The notes below the pieces were generated by a model. It was not told the origin of the DNA. It did no database searches and saw nothing but the letters and a program-made list of their open reading frames with translations. A stretch of 64,000 bases of DNA from Nelumbo lutea (taxonomy: Eukaryota; Streptophyta; Magnoliopsida; Proteales; Nelumbonaceae): the NCBI GenBank assembly GCA_022828595.1, contig JAKGHH010000002.1, positions 73,380,383 through 73,444,382 on the forward strand. Direction: 5' to 3'. Shown here piece by piece: positions 11,406 through 48,900 of this stretch (positions within the stretch are counted from its first letter, which is position 1; every line of letters begins with the position of its first letter). The position numbers and the translations under genes were made by a program.

Positions 11406-11580
11406 CACGTCGTCATCTGTAGCGACTCCCAGCTTGTGGTCAACCAAGTCAACAACTCCACCAAGGTTGCTTATCTAGCCAAGGTCAAGGAAGTTCTGTG
11501 CGGCTTCCAATCATAGTTCATCAAGCAGATACCAAGGTCTGAGAACGCTAAAGCCGATGCCTTGTCCCGGTTAGCCAGCA
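11406..11580 (+). pseudogene. gypsy RNase H C-terminal remnant
   Basis: The translation contains VICSDSQLVVNQVN and QIPRSENAKADALSRLAS, the conserved end of the Tat/Retand RNase H. One in-frame TAG lies between them. Only about 185 bp separate this from the last protease sequence, so reverse transcriptase and the first part of RNase H are missing. Confidence 0.75.
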
Positions 11581-11859
11581 CAAGCAACAACACCATGAGG
11601 ACCGTATACATAGAGAACCTGCCTCGGCCCAGCATTCTCGTGAGGGGGGGGCAGAAGAGGTCGCTCCTGTTGCACAAGCAGAGTCGAGCTGGATTGACCC
11701 ACTCGCGAGCTACCTGCTTCATGGGACCCTCCTTGCAGATTTCAATGCGACTAGAAGGGTAGAGCAACAGGCAGCCAAGTATGTCATAATAGTCGGACGA
11801 CTGTACCGAAGATCCTACACACTCCCCTACTTGCGCTGCTTGTGAACCTTAGAAGCCAA

Positions 11860-12905
11860 GCTCGTCCTCCGTGACACTCATGAAGGCCTGTGTGGCAGAC
11901 ATTTGGAGGGCAGGGCCTTCGCCTAGAAAGCTCTATGACAGGGGTACTACTGGCCCACGATGAAGGCAGGCGCACTCAAGCTTGTCAAGAAGTGCGGACA
12001 CGCCAACATCCACCACCAACCTGCTGTCGACCTGAAGTACCTCACTAGCCCATGGCCCTTCGCATAGTGGGGAATTGACATTCTTTGACCATTCTCGCCA
12101 GCGACAAGACAGAGGAGATTCTTAGTGGTAGCGGTAGACTACTTCACAAAGTGGGTGGAGGTTGAACCCCTAGCAACGATCACAACACGAACTGTACAAA
12201 ACTTCTTTTGGAGGAGTATAGTATGCCGCTTCGGGCTACCTAGGGTGCTTATCTCTGACAATGGTAAGCAGTTCGAAGACATCAAGTTTCAGAACTGGTG
12301 CACCGAGATGGGGATACAACAGAACTTCACTTTGGTTGCGCACCCTCAAGCAAATGGGCAGGCGAAAGTCACAAACAGAGCAATACTCCGTGGACTAAAA
12401 GCCCTCTTAGGCCAAACTAAAGGACTTTGGGTAGACGAGCTGCCCAGTGTATTATGGGCCTACCGAACTACCGTAAAGACCGCCATGGGCGAAACCCCCT
12501 TCAACCTCACCTATGACACGGAAGCAGTAATCCCAGCCGAGATTGAGGTGCCTACATTACGCTTGGAGGCATACGACGAAGAGACAAATGATGACGAGCT
12601 CTGTACCAACCTTGACCCGGTGGAAGAAGTACGAGACCTCGCATATATCCGGACCGCAACCTACTAGCAAAGAGTGGCTCGATACTATAACGCCTAGGTC
12701 AAGAAGCGACACTTCCATGTCGGAGACCTAGTTCTTCGAAAAATTAAGGTGCCTGAGCCCGGTGTTGGTAAGCTCGGACCGAATTGGGAAGGACCCTACT
12801 GAGTAAAGTGGGTGCTCGGGGAAGGTACGTACGAGCTCGAAACCTTAAAGGAAAATAGGTGCCTCAGGCGTGGAACGTCAGCAATCTAAGGCGATACTAC
12901 TAGTG
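11860..12905 (+). pseudogene. gypsy integrase (broken, catalytic Glu changed)
   Basis: An HHCC-like N terminus (RDTHEGLCGRH.. KKCGHANIH) is followed by GYYWPTMKAG. The catalytic core begins VAVDYFTKWVE (first Asp) and has ISDNGKQF (second Asp). The third catalytic residue should be the Glu of the conserved NGQAEVTNR, but here the motif reads NGQAKVTNR, so it is Lys. The C-terminal part has FHVGDLVLRK, GKLGPNWEGPY and YELETL. Stops include TAG at 12665-12667 and within the N-terminal region. The 543-nt open stretch 12125-12667 is the longest intact piece. Confidence 0.85.
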
Positions 12906-12985
12906 ATCGTCTAACTGGAGAGCGGACTGCAAGTCACTCCTAGAAGTCTAAGGACTAAAAGTGTCGAGTTGATAAAAGGCCTCGA

Positions 12986-13209
12986 CATTATATAAGTCCC
13001 AGTTGCCTCCTCGGCCTGGGCATATAAATCCCAATCGCCTCTTCGGCATGGGCGAGCTAGTCCCAGTCGCCTCCTTGGCATGGGCTTATAAGACCTAGTG
13101 GCTTCTTCGGCATGGGCGAGCTAGTCCTAGTCGCCTCCTTGGCATGGGCACATAAGACCTAGTCGCCTCTTCGGCATGGGCATATAAGTCCTAGTCACCT
13201 CTTGGGCAT
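12986..13209 (+). repeat. 32-bp minisatellite, seven units
   Basis: Seven units of exactly 32 bp follow one another. Two variants can be seen: A with CATATAAG..TCTTCGGCAT and B with CGAGCTAGTC..TCCTTGGCAT. They alternate A-B-A-B-A-A in the last six units, giving a partial 64-bp higher-order period. It lies just after integrase, inside the gypsy element. Confidence 0.85.
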
Positions 13210-14089
13210 AGGCAAAGTGCTTCTAATGCCTAAAGTGCAGACAACTCGGGTGTGAGGCCTATGATGTCCAATCCACTTTAACATATATCAACAGGTTGGG
13301 CCCATTAGGGACAACCGAAATTTAATGAGTAGCCCGTGCACGGACAGGTCAGGTATATACCCTGCAACCTCACTCACCTTAGCGTTCAATATGTAAAGTT
13401 GCCCCTACTAATAGTCCAAGTAGATAGTCCAGGGTAACAAACACTTAGATAAATTTTTACTTTGGTTATCCTTACTTGTTGTCCAGCTCGGTAGCTCGAC
13501 AATTCGGGTGACCTATACATTCGTTGCCCAGATCGGGAGTCACTCACACTTAGAGTATTTTTGCACAAGGATTGCTTAGAAATGTTTGTATTTCATTAAT
13601 GAAAAAGTGTGGGTACATAGATTTCATTGTAATCCGAGCTCGGTGGCCTCGGGGCATACATTCAAAGCACAGAAAAAAGAAAGAGCTAGAATCACTCGTG
13701 AGGACTGCTAGTCGGGTCGGTCTCCATGTGCTCCTCTATGTCTCCTTGACCCGAGGAGCCCGCCTCTTCGACCTCGTTGTCACTTTCTTGCTGGGCTCTT
13801 CGTTCGCGCCTTCGCCACCTCGAGGGTAAGGCCTGACATAGTGAGGACTCTGGAATCAAGATCGGGGAACTTCTGCCGCACTAAGTATCTGCACAACTTG
13901 AAGTCGGAATGATAGGAGCTTGATCCATACTTGATCTGAGGATTCCTTGAAGCGTTCGACGACGTGGCTTCTTTCTTTAGCTCGCGCCTCTTCGATGGAG
14001 GTCTCGAAGATCTTAGTCCGCTCCTGGATTATCGCTTCGAGACTCTCGTTCTCCTATTGAAGCTTTGCCTTCTCCTCGGACAACGCCGA

Positions 14090-15845
14090 GATCTTCTCCT
14101 ATTGCTTCAGTTTTTCCTCGGTCAGTGCGGAGATTAGTTCCTCGTGCTTCTCCTTCTCCTCAGTCATGGCCAAAATCAGCTCCTGCTGGCCTCGAGCTCC
14201 ATTCTTGGCCCGAAGTATTTCACCCCAAGCTAGGTCCAGAGCCCGCTTCAGACGGATCTCAAACTGGCACATCAATGATTGAATTGCAGAGTTCACCTAG
14301 CAAATAAAGCTGAGGTAAGTACATTTTAAATTAACAAAGAAATAAACTGTAAAATAAGATACTTACCACCATGCAGTAACCGGTAGCTCGGGCTCCGAGC
14401 AGGGCTGTAGACATGTCAGCTCACTCTGCGACCTCGTCTGGGAAGACGGCATCCCTGCTCTTGTGCATTGTGATCTTATGAGTTATTATGCTCTGCTTGG
14501 AGGGCCCGGGTCTCGGTGCAGAAGTGCTCTCCAGCCTGCGAGGTTGGACACTTTCCTGCTCGGATACAGAAGTGCTCCCCGGTTCATGAGGCTGAGCATC
14601 CTCATCCTGGTCATCGTCCAGGTCCACTATGGGAGGTTGAGGACGAACCTCCTCACTGGGGAGCTCGACAGAGATCGACTCCATGGCCAGGACCTCGAGT
14701 GGGCAGGGGCTGAAGGACCGGCCTCCCAACAAAGCTTCTTTAAAGCCTTCCTTTTCTTCCCTCTCTGAGAGCCCTTGAGAAGGTTCTTGGCTCGACCTTC
14801 GACATGGTAACTGCAAGAGCAAAAGGTTAGCCGCGAACTAAAAAGAACCTTAAAAAAAAAGAAACCGAGGTGGAAACCTACCAGGAGGACTCAGACCAGC
14901 TCGCACAAGCTTCTCCTCGACCAAGAAATCTTTCATCTCGAGGACGAGGTTCCTCCACGAGTTGATGACTGCCCTAGTTTCTACATCCAAGCTCACCCCG
15001 GGATCCTTGATAGCGACCCTCCAGTGGGTTGGAAAAGACCACCCCTTAGGATTTCGAACAATAAAATACCTCCTTTTCCAGGCTGGAACCTTGTTCGGGT
15101 AGTTGAACAGGATTTTGAACCTAGGCCGAGGTGAGATGTAGTAGCTCTGTTTGACGTCCCCGCGCAAACAGACAGAATTTCGCTTGATCGCACTGATCGA
15201 GCTGAAGGTGTCTAAGGAAAGAGGCCGGTTATAGGTATGGAACAAAGAGATAGTACCAACTATATTCTGAATAGAGTTCGGGTGTAGTTGGCCAATGGTA
15301 ATGTTAAAAAAACTTAACTACCTCTATAATGAAAGGGTGAAGCGGGAAGCGCATCTCGACCGCAAGTTGCTCCTCAAAGACCGCGAGCTCATGGTGATCA
15401 TGAGCCCAAGGATATTGAACTAAGGGAAGGCTAAAAACCAAGCTATCGGGAAGACGATAGCGAGCTACTAGGTACATTAGCCTATTAGAAGTTAGAGTAG
15501 AAGGACCGAAGTCGTCTAGATCCTGAACTTGGGAAGAAGATGGGGCCTCCGTTCTAGAGGATGAACCTCTTCCTGAACCTTGGTCTCCCCGAGCCGAGAT
15601 GGCTCAACTTCGGGAGCGGAAGCTTCTACTAAAGACTGAAGAGGGGAGTCACCCTACGGCGAGCTGACCTCCCCAGTAGGGGTCGCGGATTGCACCATGG
15701 CACCCTCGACCTCACTAGAACTACCTAAAAAGCCTATCTACACTAGAACTAGACATGATTAAAAAACTAAGGAAGAACAGGAAAACACGGACTCACCAAA
15801 AAGGATGACCTCGGAAAACAAAGAGAAGAGCGAGTTGAAAGACTC
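14090..15845 (-). pseudogene. antisense additional ORF of the gypsy element, with introns
   Basis: On the minus strand, opposite to gag-pol, is a region that looks like a spliced gene. From high to low coordinate it reads: an acidic, Ser/Pro-rich start; RLMYLVARYRLPDS; RFPLHPFI; a T-run frameshift; QLHPNSIQNIVGTI; PAWKRRYFIVRNPKGWSFP; an acidic linker VDLDDDQDEDAQ; and a coiled-coil-like end rich in Glu/Lys. The RFPLHPF..QLHPN region resembles the Pfam family called putative gypsy-type transposon. Intron-like gaps with GTAGGTTT..TTGCAG (about 14811-14890) and GTAAGTAT..CCTCAG (about 14318-14368) separate blocks. Antisense ORFs at this place are known in Tat/Retand elements; their function is unknown. 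Several stops make it a pseudogene here. Confidence 0.65.
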
Positions 15846-16200
15846 CGACGCGACCTCAGGAGAGCTCTATCACAGAACTTGTGGCGAGAAAAATGAGTCG
15901 CGAACCCCCTATTTATAGCCGTTATGTCCGAGAACTAACGGTTGAGATCGAAGCGATCCAACGGCTCCTAGGAAAACCGGCTGCATGACCCCCGAGGATA
16001 AAATCAGTTTAGCATGTTTTTTGACGTCCGCAGAGTTTATAAATCGTGATGTCCGCGCGTAGGCCAGACACGACCTGGTTTTCTTGGTTGAGATGGGTGG
16101 CCGAACAAGTCCGACCCGTGAATCATCTGGCTAGCTGCCCAGACCTCGGACCAAATCCACTTGGCTCGTCATGAACTCCCCGCACCGAGTCAGGACCCCT

Positions 16201-16222
16201 GGCTTGGGGAGTGGGGAGCAAT
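16201..16222 (+). other. polypurine tract before the 3' LTR
   Basis: GGGGAGTGGGGAGCA precedes the TGATGTAGGG that opens the LTR. This is the expected priming site for plus-strand synthesis. Confidence 0.65.
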
Positions 16223-16900
16223 TGATGTAGGGTGATTTGGCCCGACCTAGTAATAGGGGGACATGTGGGCACGACCTAACTTGCAGGCTGACAACTCACT
16301 CCTACGCACCAAGTCTGCAACGGATCGAGCTCGGATAACCGAACCACCTCTGGACAAGTTCACCTCGAGGCACGATCACATCAGGACCACCTCAGTCTCA
16401 AGGCACTTCGGCATTCGTACCAGGTCGGATCCAAAGGGCACTAGCTCGGGTAATATTGACCGACCTCATCATGGCAACCCCGAAGATCTCACCACAAGAT
16501 TCCACGCCTTACGAGATCATGCCTCGTAACAGCTAACATTATTTCCCCCGTCCAATTCAGGCGGAAGCGATAAATCTTATCTGCTAGCAGCGTTATACCC
16601 AATCAACTCGGAAACGGACCTCATCGTAACGAGGATCCTGGAACCACTCCTACCCGCGAGGACTCCACTATATAAAGGCTCCACTCCCCGGGGGTGAAAG
16701 GTACGTGCAATCTCTTCTCACTAGCTCTCTTGCTTTCTAAACTACCATCAGCTCGCAAGTTACTGACTTAAGCATCGAAGCGACCTCACCGGGTAAGCAC
16801 CCCCGGGTTCTCTGATTCGCCTTTTGCAGATCTACCGAGTCCGTCATCTACTAGGAGCCAGATCACCTCCAGTTGGGAGTAGCCGGATTGCGCAGCATCA
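16223..16900 (+). repeat. 3' LTR, full length 678 bp
   Basis: It starts TGATGTAGGG after the purine tract and ends GCGCAGCATCA, so it has TG..CA ends. It contains a TATATAAA box at 16669-16676. The last 464 bp match the truncated 5' LTR. The 3' flank AGTTCTACAG has no partner at the 5' side. Confidence 0.88.
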
Positions 16901-17020
16901 AGTTCTACAGACCTTACTTGAGAGTTTCCTTGTGTGAGAAACTTCCAAAGTGATAGAGCTATTGTTTTTTTTCCCTCTTTCTTCTTTTATGGCATAAAAC
17001 AACTATTAATCATTTTTAAA

Positions 17021-17709
17021 AAGGGAAATTGTCAAAAACTTCATGAGTTTTCAGCATTTCTTTTAAACTCACCACAACTTTTTAAAATGTCTAAAACTCA
17101 CCATGTCATTAGCTTGACATTAAAGAGACTAACGACTGTTAATATATTACCATTTTAACCTTCATAGAAAAATATAAAATATATACATATATTTTAATAT
17201 TTAGACATGAAAAAAAGGAAAAGGTTTAAAAAATATTTTCAAATATAAAATACAAATAAAAACACAGAAATTACAAAAATATAATAAATTATAGAAAATT
17301 CACACAAAATAAAAAATTATTTTAAAATTATAGAAAGATACAGAAATTGCAAATAAATAACAAAAAAATGCAGGAAATTTTATAGATGGTAGAAAATAGA
17401 AAAATGTAAACAAAAAACAGAAATTATGAAAAAAATAGAAATTATAACAAAACACTAAAAATATAAAAAAAGGAAAATTGAAAAATGAAAAAGACCCTTT
17501 TCCTCTAACTCACCATTCAAGGGTGATTTGGTCATAAAAATTGTTATTTATGCTGATGTGGACACCTCTGTTAAAAAACATTAATGGTGAACTAACAGAA
17601 GGTGAGTTTTGGAAAATAAAAGCTTACTGACATGGTTAGTTTTAGAAAAGTTGTAGTAAGTTTAAGAAAAATGATGAAAACTCATGGTGAGTTTTAGACA
17701 ATTTCCCTT
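17021..17709. mobile_element. 689-bp element with about 95-bp terminal inverted repeats
   Basis: The left arm AAGGGAAATTGTCAAAAAC.. and the right arm ..GACAATTTCCCTT are reverse complements over about 95 bp with roughly 15% mismatches. Both arms include AACTCACCATG and CCATGTCA blocks. The inside is A-rich with no ORF. Long arms suggest a Mutator-like MITE, but the flanks are A-rich and show no clear target duplication. Confidence 0.7.
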
Positions 17710-18177
17710 AAAAAAAAAATAGAAATCAAGCACAGTTGAAGTACTCGAAGGAGCACAAAGGGGAAATATTGGGTTTCTAAAAAATTTTTAACAGGATGTG
17801 ATTTCACATGTTAACAGATTGTTAAGAGAGGGGAAGTCTTTGTCTAACGAGATCACCTAACAAGAGAAGTATTAGTTCAATTTGAACAACAAGGGGAGGT
17901 TTTAGTATTTATGAGGAAAATGAAGGGAGGTTTAAGTCTTTTACCCTATAATATATAATGTATTAATATATTTTAATTTTTATTTTCAATTTTATTATAC
18001 TATTTTGTTCCTATTATAGTGTATTTTTAATTTCATCTTGTTATTGCATATATAAAGGATTGTATACATCAAAATTCATATAAAATAAAATTTTAAGAAT
18101 TTTTTTTTCAAATTTTTTTGTCTATTTTGTTAATTTATTTTAGATTTGCATTTTTTTCAAATTTTCTAAAAAAATAC

Positions 18178-18358
18178 CTCTCATGGCTTGGCCTGGCCCA
18201 AGGCTCGGCCTACAGCATGACACGCCATGTCAGGCTGGACCTCTGAAGTATCCTAGAGATAGCAAGCACGACCTGGCCTAACACATGGGCCGGAACGGCA
18301 CAACCTACCAAAAGCACGGGCCACCCGCGGGCCATGCCTTGCCTGATTTACACCTCTA
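18178..18358. repeat. terminal fragment of a hAT-family element
   Basis: A GC-rich patch (GGCCTGGCCCAAGG, ACGGGCCACC) ends with TTTACACCTCTA. That is the exact reverse complement of TAGAGGTGTAAA, the left end of the hAT element at 56927. The other end was not found. Confidence 0.5.
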
Positions 18359-20300
18359 GAAGAACATACCTAGAAAAAGAAGAAAAGAACATGGTTGCAA
18401 ATTTCAAGTTGCAAGGAGGGATCCCCATTTCTATTGGGTCCATATTTCAAGGTTCAACCTAGAAATTTAAGTTATATAATAGCATACATTTAACAGATTT
18501 AAGAGTCAGAAATAAAAATAATCAATCACATAAAAAATGTCACATGATTAATTAGGTATGCTATCGAAAGTCTTGACCAATTGAAATCCTTCATGAATTT
18601 TGATTAATACTACTTGACTGGTTGCCACTTTTATGATACCAATTGATTGATTATAAGTTTTTCTGAGATGTGTGTGTAATTGGCAATATCTATGATGTTA
18701 AAAAGGTATGATACCAAAATAACCTCAAAGGCTCAACCAATCACCCCCTCAATTAATATGAGCTGAATAGCTTTCACTTTTACGATTGCTTTGTTGGTTA
18801 TAGAGCTAAAAATGGATCAAATCGAATCAAATCCATATTTGATTTGTTTATAGTCCAATTCAAATCGGAACCTATCCATCAGATTGCAATCAGATGTTGA
18901 ATAAATATTAATAAATAAAACTAAAAAAGATCAAAATATCATATATAAGAACTAAAATGACTTGAATGTTGCATTTTATTAGCAGAATGAAAATAATTTC
19001 TACAAATATAACGACAGTCCTACTATATTGCATTTAACACATTAAATCAAGATTTGAAGAGGCTGTCACATGCTCACTTTTCATTATGTTCAACAAGGTA
19101 TATTTACCACCAAGACTTCGTTGTAAGGTCCATTTGATGTACTATAGACATCGTTACTCGGATAGAAGTAGATCCATATTCAATCCATTTATAGATGAAT
19201 CAAATCCAAACACCTCTTAATAGGATTGAATTCATGATATACGTTTTTCAAGCATCATGTTTTCCCATGCCATAGACTAACATTTTGCATATAAATATAT
19301 AATTTATTGCTTTTTTTATAATTTTAAAATTTTCAAGAAAATTTGTTTTATTTAACCGATGCTGCAACCCTAGATACCTAATACAATCATAGGTCCAGCC
19401 GTCCAGGTGGGGGCCATTTGAGGCCCAAGATCAAAGAATGACATCAGATCTGTTAGATTATTGATTATGTAAAAAAATCAACCTCGACCTCGAAGAAAAA
19501 ACAATGGTTGGCGATTAGGGGTGGCCAGAATTTGACCTTGATTCATTTTAAACCAAGATTCGAGCCAAGTTCAAGCCTAATAGAACTTGACTCGCGAGGC
19601 TTGCGAGTCTAATCAAGTTTTCATATAACATGTATGCATACATACATATAAATATGAAAGTATTTATACATGATAAAAAATAATATACAATAATAATAAC
19701 TATTTTTTTTTTATAATTTTTAATATTTTATACGTCAAAAAATATATATACTTTTTATTTTTATAAAATGTCATAATCTAACTCAACCTAAGCCGAGCAC
19801 AAACTTACAAGCTTTTCAAAAGCTGAGCTTGACTTAATGCTGATATGATGCACCATTTAGTTTTTACTCGCTTAATACTCTGAACTATTTCCTGCCATCG
19901 AAAATTACGCAAAATCCAATCTAAAGAACCCTTGCTGATTTGATTTCCACATCCATCCTCACCCTTTACCGTTGATGGAATGAAATGTTCTCACTTCTCA
20001 GACCAATAAACAATACAGCGCATAGGAATGGGTTTATTTATCGACTGAAGAAGCAACCAACTAATTTTGTCAAACCTGTTCCAGTTCTGCCTCATGGCGA
20101 GCAGAGTAGAAAATCCTCGCACACTCCAAATTGAAACAGAAAACAACCATAACAAGAACCCTGAGCCCATTCATGCTAAAACCATTTGCACCCGTATAAA
20201 AATCAGAAACATTTTGCAAAGGTGATGCGATTTAGCAAATATGAATGACAACCAGTGATTGCGGAAAAGGCCATGTAGGGCCAATCTGAGAACTGGAAAA
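18359..20300. other. AT-rich intergenic DNA, no gene seen
   Basis: No coding exons are apparent. About 18800-19230 contains paired words (AAATCGAATCAAATCCATA and ATGAATCAAATCCAAACA) suggestive of a hAT-type MITE, but I could not fix its ends. About 19515-19850 holds a similar fragment. Confidence 0.5.
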
Positions 20301-20866
20301 CATTATAGCTGTTTTTTTACACAAGCCTAGAAGAGCCCCAGAAGCCAGAACCAAACCCGCTAACCATTGTACAACGCCTCAAAATTCCCTGAACACAATT
20401 GAAGAAACCGGAGGAAAATTTAAGGAAAAAAAAAGACGAAAAATGTGGACATGTCAAGGACACCCAACTATACCCTGTATACATTCCCTAGTCCAAAATC
20501 TTCTTATGTACCACTAAATTACATGGGAAATGAAGAAGAGGCCGTTGATTTTTCTCACCAAAGAGGTGAAGACAGGCCTTAATGAAAAAGAACCGAACCT
20601 CGAGGGGGTTGTTGACCGCTAGAAGAAACACACTGTATTCATGAAGTCTCTCTCCCCCCGCCCACACTGTAAAAAAAGAATACATAGCAAACAAAATCAA
20701 TAACCGTACCGGGCAAAGACCACCACCTTCAATGCCATCTTCCTTTCTATCTCTGGATTTTTTGCGCACTGATTTTTCATTTTTTTCTACTGCCTTTCAC
20801 ATTGCCACGCATGGCATTTAGCTATATCAGCTTCAGCCAATACTGTGATGGGCCGCCAGTTCTTTT
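20300..20866 (-). other. probable 3' UTR of the UBP12-like gene
   Basis: The sequence after the TAG stop is free of repeats and has no long frame. Its T-rich character on the minus strand suits a 3' UTR. The end point is not defined. Confidence 0.4.
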
Positions 20867-46700
<25,834 letters not shown>

Positions 46701-46938
46701 GGATGGCAATAGACGAGTCCTCCAATCGACAAATCTGCGAATGGTGGAAGGCGACGACCTGCGAGCAAATAAACAGAGACAGAGAGAGACAGAGACGGAG
46801 GGAGGGAGAGAGAAAGAGGCGAACGGGTTCGGCAGAGACACCACCACCAACGTTGAGGAAAAAAGACCTTGTGTTTTGTTTCGAGAGAGGGTATTTTCGG
46901 TATTTAGAAAAAGTGAACAGTTCCAGTCTCAGAGAAAC

Positions 46939-46951
46939 TATTGTATATACT
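46939..46951 (-). promoter_or_regulatory. candidate TATA region of the UBP12-like gene
   Basis: On the minus strand GTATATACAA lies about 240 bp before the start codon, and the sequence between is CT-rich as in plant leaders. It is only a motif match. Confidence 0.25.
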
Positions 46952-48900
46952 TAACAATTCCACTCGTACGAGGAGTTCCCTCTAAAGAGTCTAGACCCTG
47001 TAGAGGTCCCCACATTACTATAGATCCGACCGACGGTCTATTGTCTTTCCTATCGTGTACACGAAGCCACCGAACCCCGATCCGCTGCTCGTTTCGCTAC
47101 GCACCCCTTGCTACATACCCAATCACAAGTGAACACGTCAATGTATACGGATAAATAGCCAATTTGTATGAAAAGTTGACGTGTTCACTTACATAGCATG
47201 GTACACAGTATTGCAAATAGCAGATGTCGAGTGGAAGCCACTACAACCCGGGTTACAAATGTACTTAGGTTGGGTTCGATTGGGTGGGTTATGTTCGAAA
47301 AGTATGGACATGATTAGGGACTAGGGTTAGGCCTGTGACGGGATTTCTTCCTCACAAATGGGCGCCTCACAGGCATATCTACCATACATCAGAACATCTC
47401 CCATGAATAATAATAACTAATAAATAAGGGAGATGTTCCCAATGCATGATAAGATGTGCATGTGAGGCACCAAGTGTAAGGAGCATATCTGGCCTCCTTA
47501 GGCCTTGACCAGCCCAATCCAATCTCAACTTGACTTGCCTTCATTTCATATTCATATGTATTAATTTAATGGAAAAACTTTTGTTGTTGGGTGCCAATAG
47601 TCTATGTTGTTGAGAATATATTTTACTTGGGTGGTTGGGGGCCAATAGTCTATGTTGTTAGAGAATATTTTTGGGAATGCCACGTTACCATAAAGTGGGG
47701 TAAAATGATAATTGCCCCTATTTCTTTTTAATCATAAACATAGACATGAGCATAAATTGATGAACATGTATAGTCTAAAAATGCTCTCAACAACATAGGT
47801 TGTTCAGTCCCAATAACTAAAGTTAACTCTAGTTTAATGGCATGTGCAAGTAAAAGGTAAAGATATAAGTTTGCATTATATAACCAAAACCAACACATTG
47901 AGATTTTAAAAACTAACCTATAAATGAAACCATTTTGGCCACCAATTTGTGGGTCAATAATTCGACTCTCTAGGTTCAATGGTTCAAATGTTTGAATAGT
48001 TAAAACATGGCATGTATATGTCGTTTTACCTTTGGATTATAAATAAATAGTGTAGGACATATTTTCGATGTGCATGCCTCACACCAACTTCATTATCACA
48101 TTGCAATCGTGCATTGGAAATATTTACCATGAATGATATTATAAAAGTGTAGGACATATTTTCGATGTGCAATTGCAATTGTAGCGGAAGCAGTAATGAT
48201 GACAGTGATGGTAACAACAACGATGGCGACAACAATAGTAGAGATCTTATTTAGATCTATTTCTTATCAAACCCCTCTTTGATTTATCTTTGTTGGATCT
48301 CTCTCCCCTCTCTTTTGGTTGTATTTAATTTTTTGAAAACTTTAAATATTTTTTATTAAACTGCAAACTATTGTTCAGGTCAAATAGTCTAGTGGTCTAA
48401 TCGTATGAATAACGATTTGTGGCCCAATTTAACAGTTTTTGGAAAATAACGATTTAGGACTAAAACGGAATCAATATCCTAGCTAATTTTTGAATTAAAT
48501 AGTCTCATTGTTCCAATTAACAACAATTTAAAAACTATGATGCAAGTATCCAATTTATATAGTATAAGTAACATGTATGCAAAATATGCATTTTGTGTAT
48601 GTATGCATGTAGTTATATACAAGGTGCCAATTGGCTAGTCGGTATTAGTTGTACACTTGGGATAAAATCTTGCCTACACCAAGGTCGAGGGGGTTTTGGG
48701 TTTGGGTTTGGGGGATGGATTACCCCCATAGTATAGCCCCATGCAACCAAAATAAAGAAATAAAAAAAAAAGAAGTGAATGTTTACCAAAACAAATGTGT
48801 ATATGCAACTATGCATTACAAATATATCTATGAATGCATATTTTTTCTGCAAGAATTTATATATTTATGTATACTACCAAAAGGGCATTTATTTCACATG
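46951..48900. other. intergenic region upstream of UBP12, no gene seen
   Basis: Apart from a foldback at 47361-47471 and a 26-bp direct repeat (AGTGTAGGACATATTTTCGA) at about 48049 and 48144, I recognise nothing. No exon chain could be built on either strand. Confidence 0.5.
47361..47471. mobile_element. small foldback element
   Basis: The arm GGCGCCTCACAGGCATATCT..CATCTCCC (47361-47402) is the imperfect reverse complement of GGGAGATGTTCCC..ATGTGAGGCACC (47428-47471). The spacer is about 25 bp. The arms differ at a few positions. Confidence 0.7.

Larger units (their letters stand above)
8320..16900 (+). mobile_element. Ty3/gypsy LTR retrotransposon, Tat/Retand type, degenerate
   Basis: In order, the element has a truncated 5' LTR, a TGGCGCC primer-binding region, gag, aspartic protease, an RNase H tail, integrase, a 32-bp minisatellite, an antisense extra ORF, a purine-rich tract and a full 3' LTR. 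The reverse transcriptase region between protease and RNase H is absent. Gag-protease-RNase H-integrase order is typical of Ty3/gypsy, and the extra antisense ORF before the 3' LTR is known from the Tat/Retand lineage. Both LTRs match but differ at roughly 20 sites in the first 230 bp compared, so the insertion is not recent. The 5' LTR truncation removes any chance of seeing a target duplication. All reading frames are broken. Confidence 0.9.

Noticed and set aside
12986..13209. Minisatellite as a CRISPR array
   Set aside because: Units are contiguous with no unique spacers.
47728..47979. 83-codon minus-strand frame in intergenic DNA
   Set aside because: AT-rich chance frame without splice partners or similarity.
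48680..48715. GGGTTTGGGTTTGGG resembling a telomere-type repeat
   Set aside because: The plant repeat is TTTAGGG; only two or three imperfect GGGTTTG units are present.
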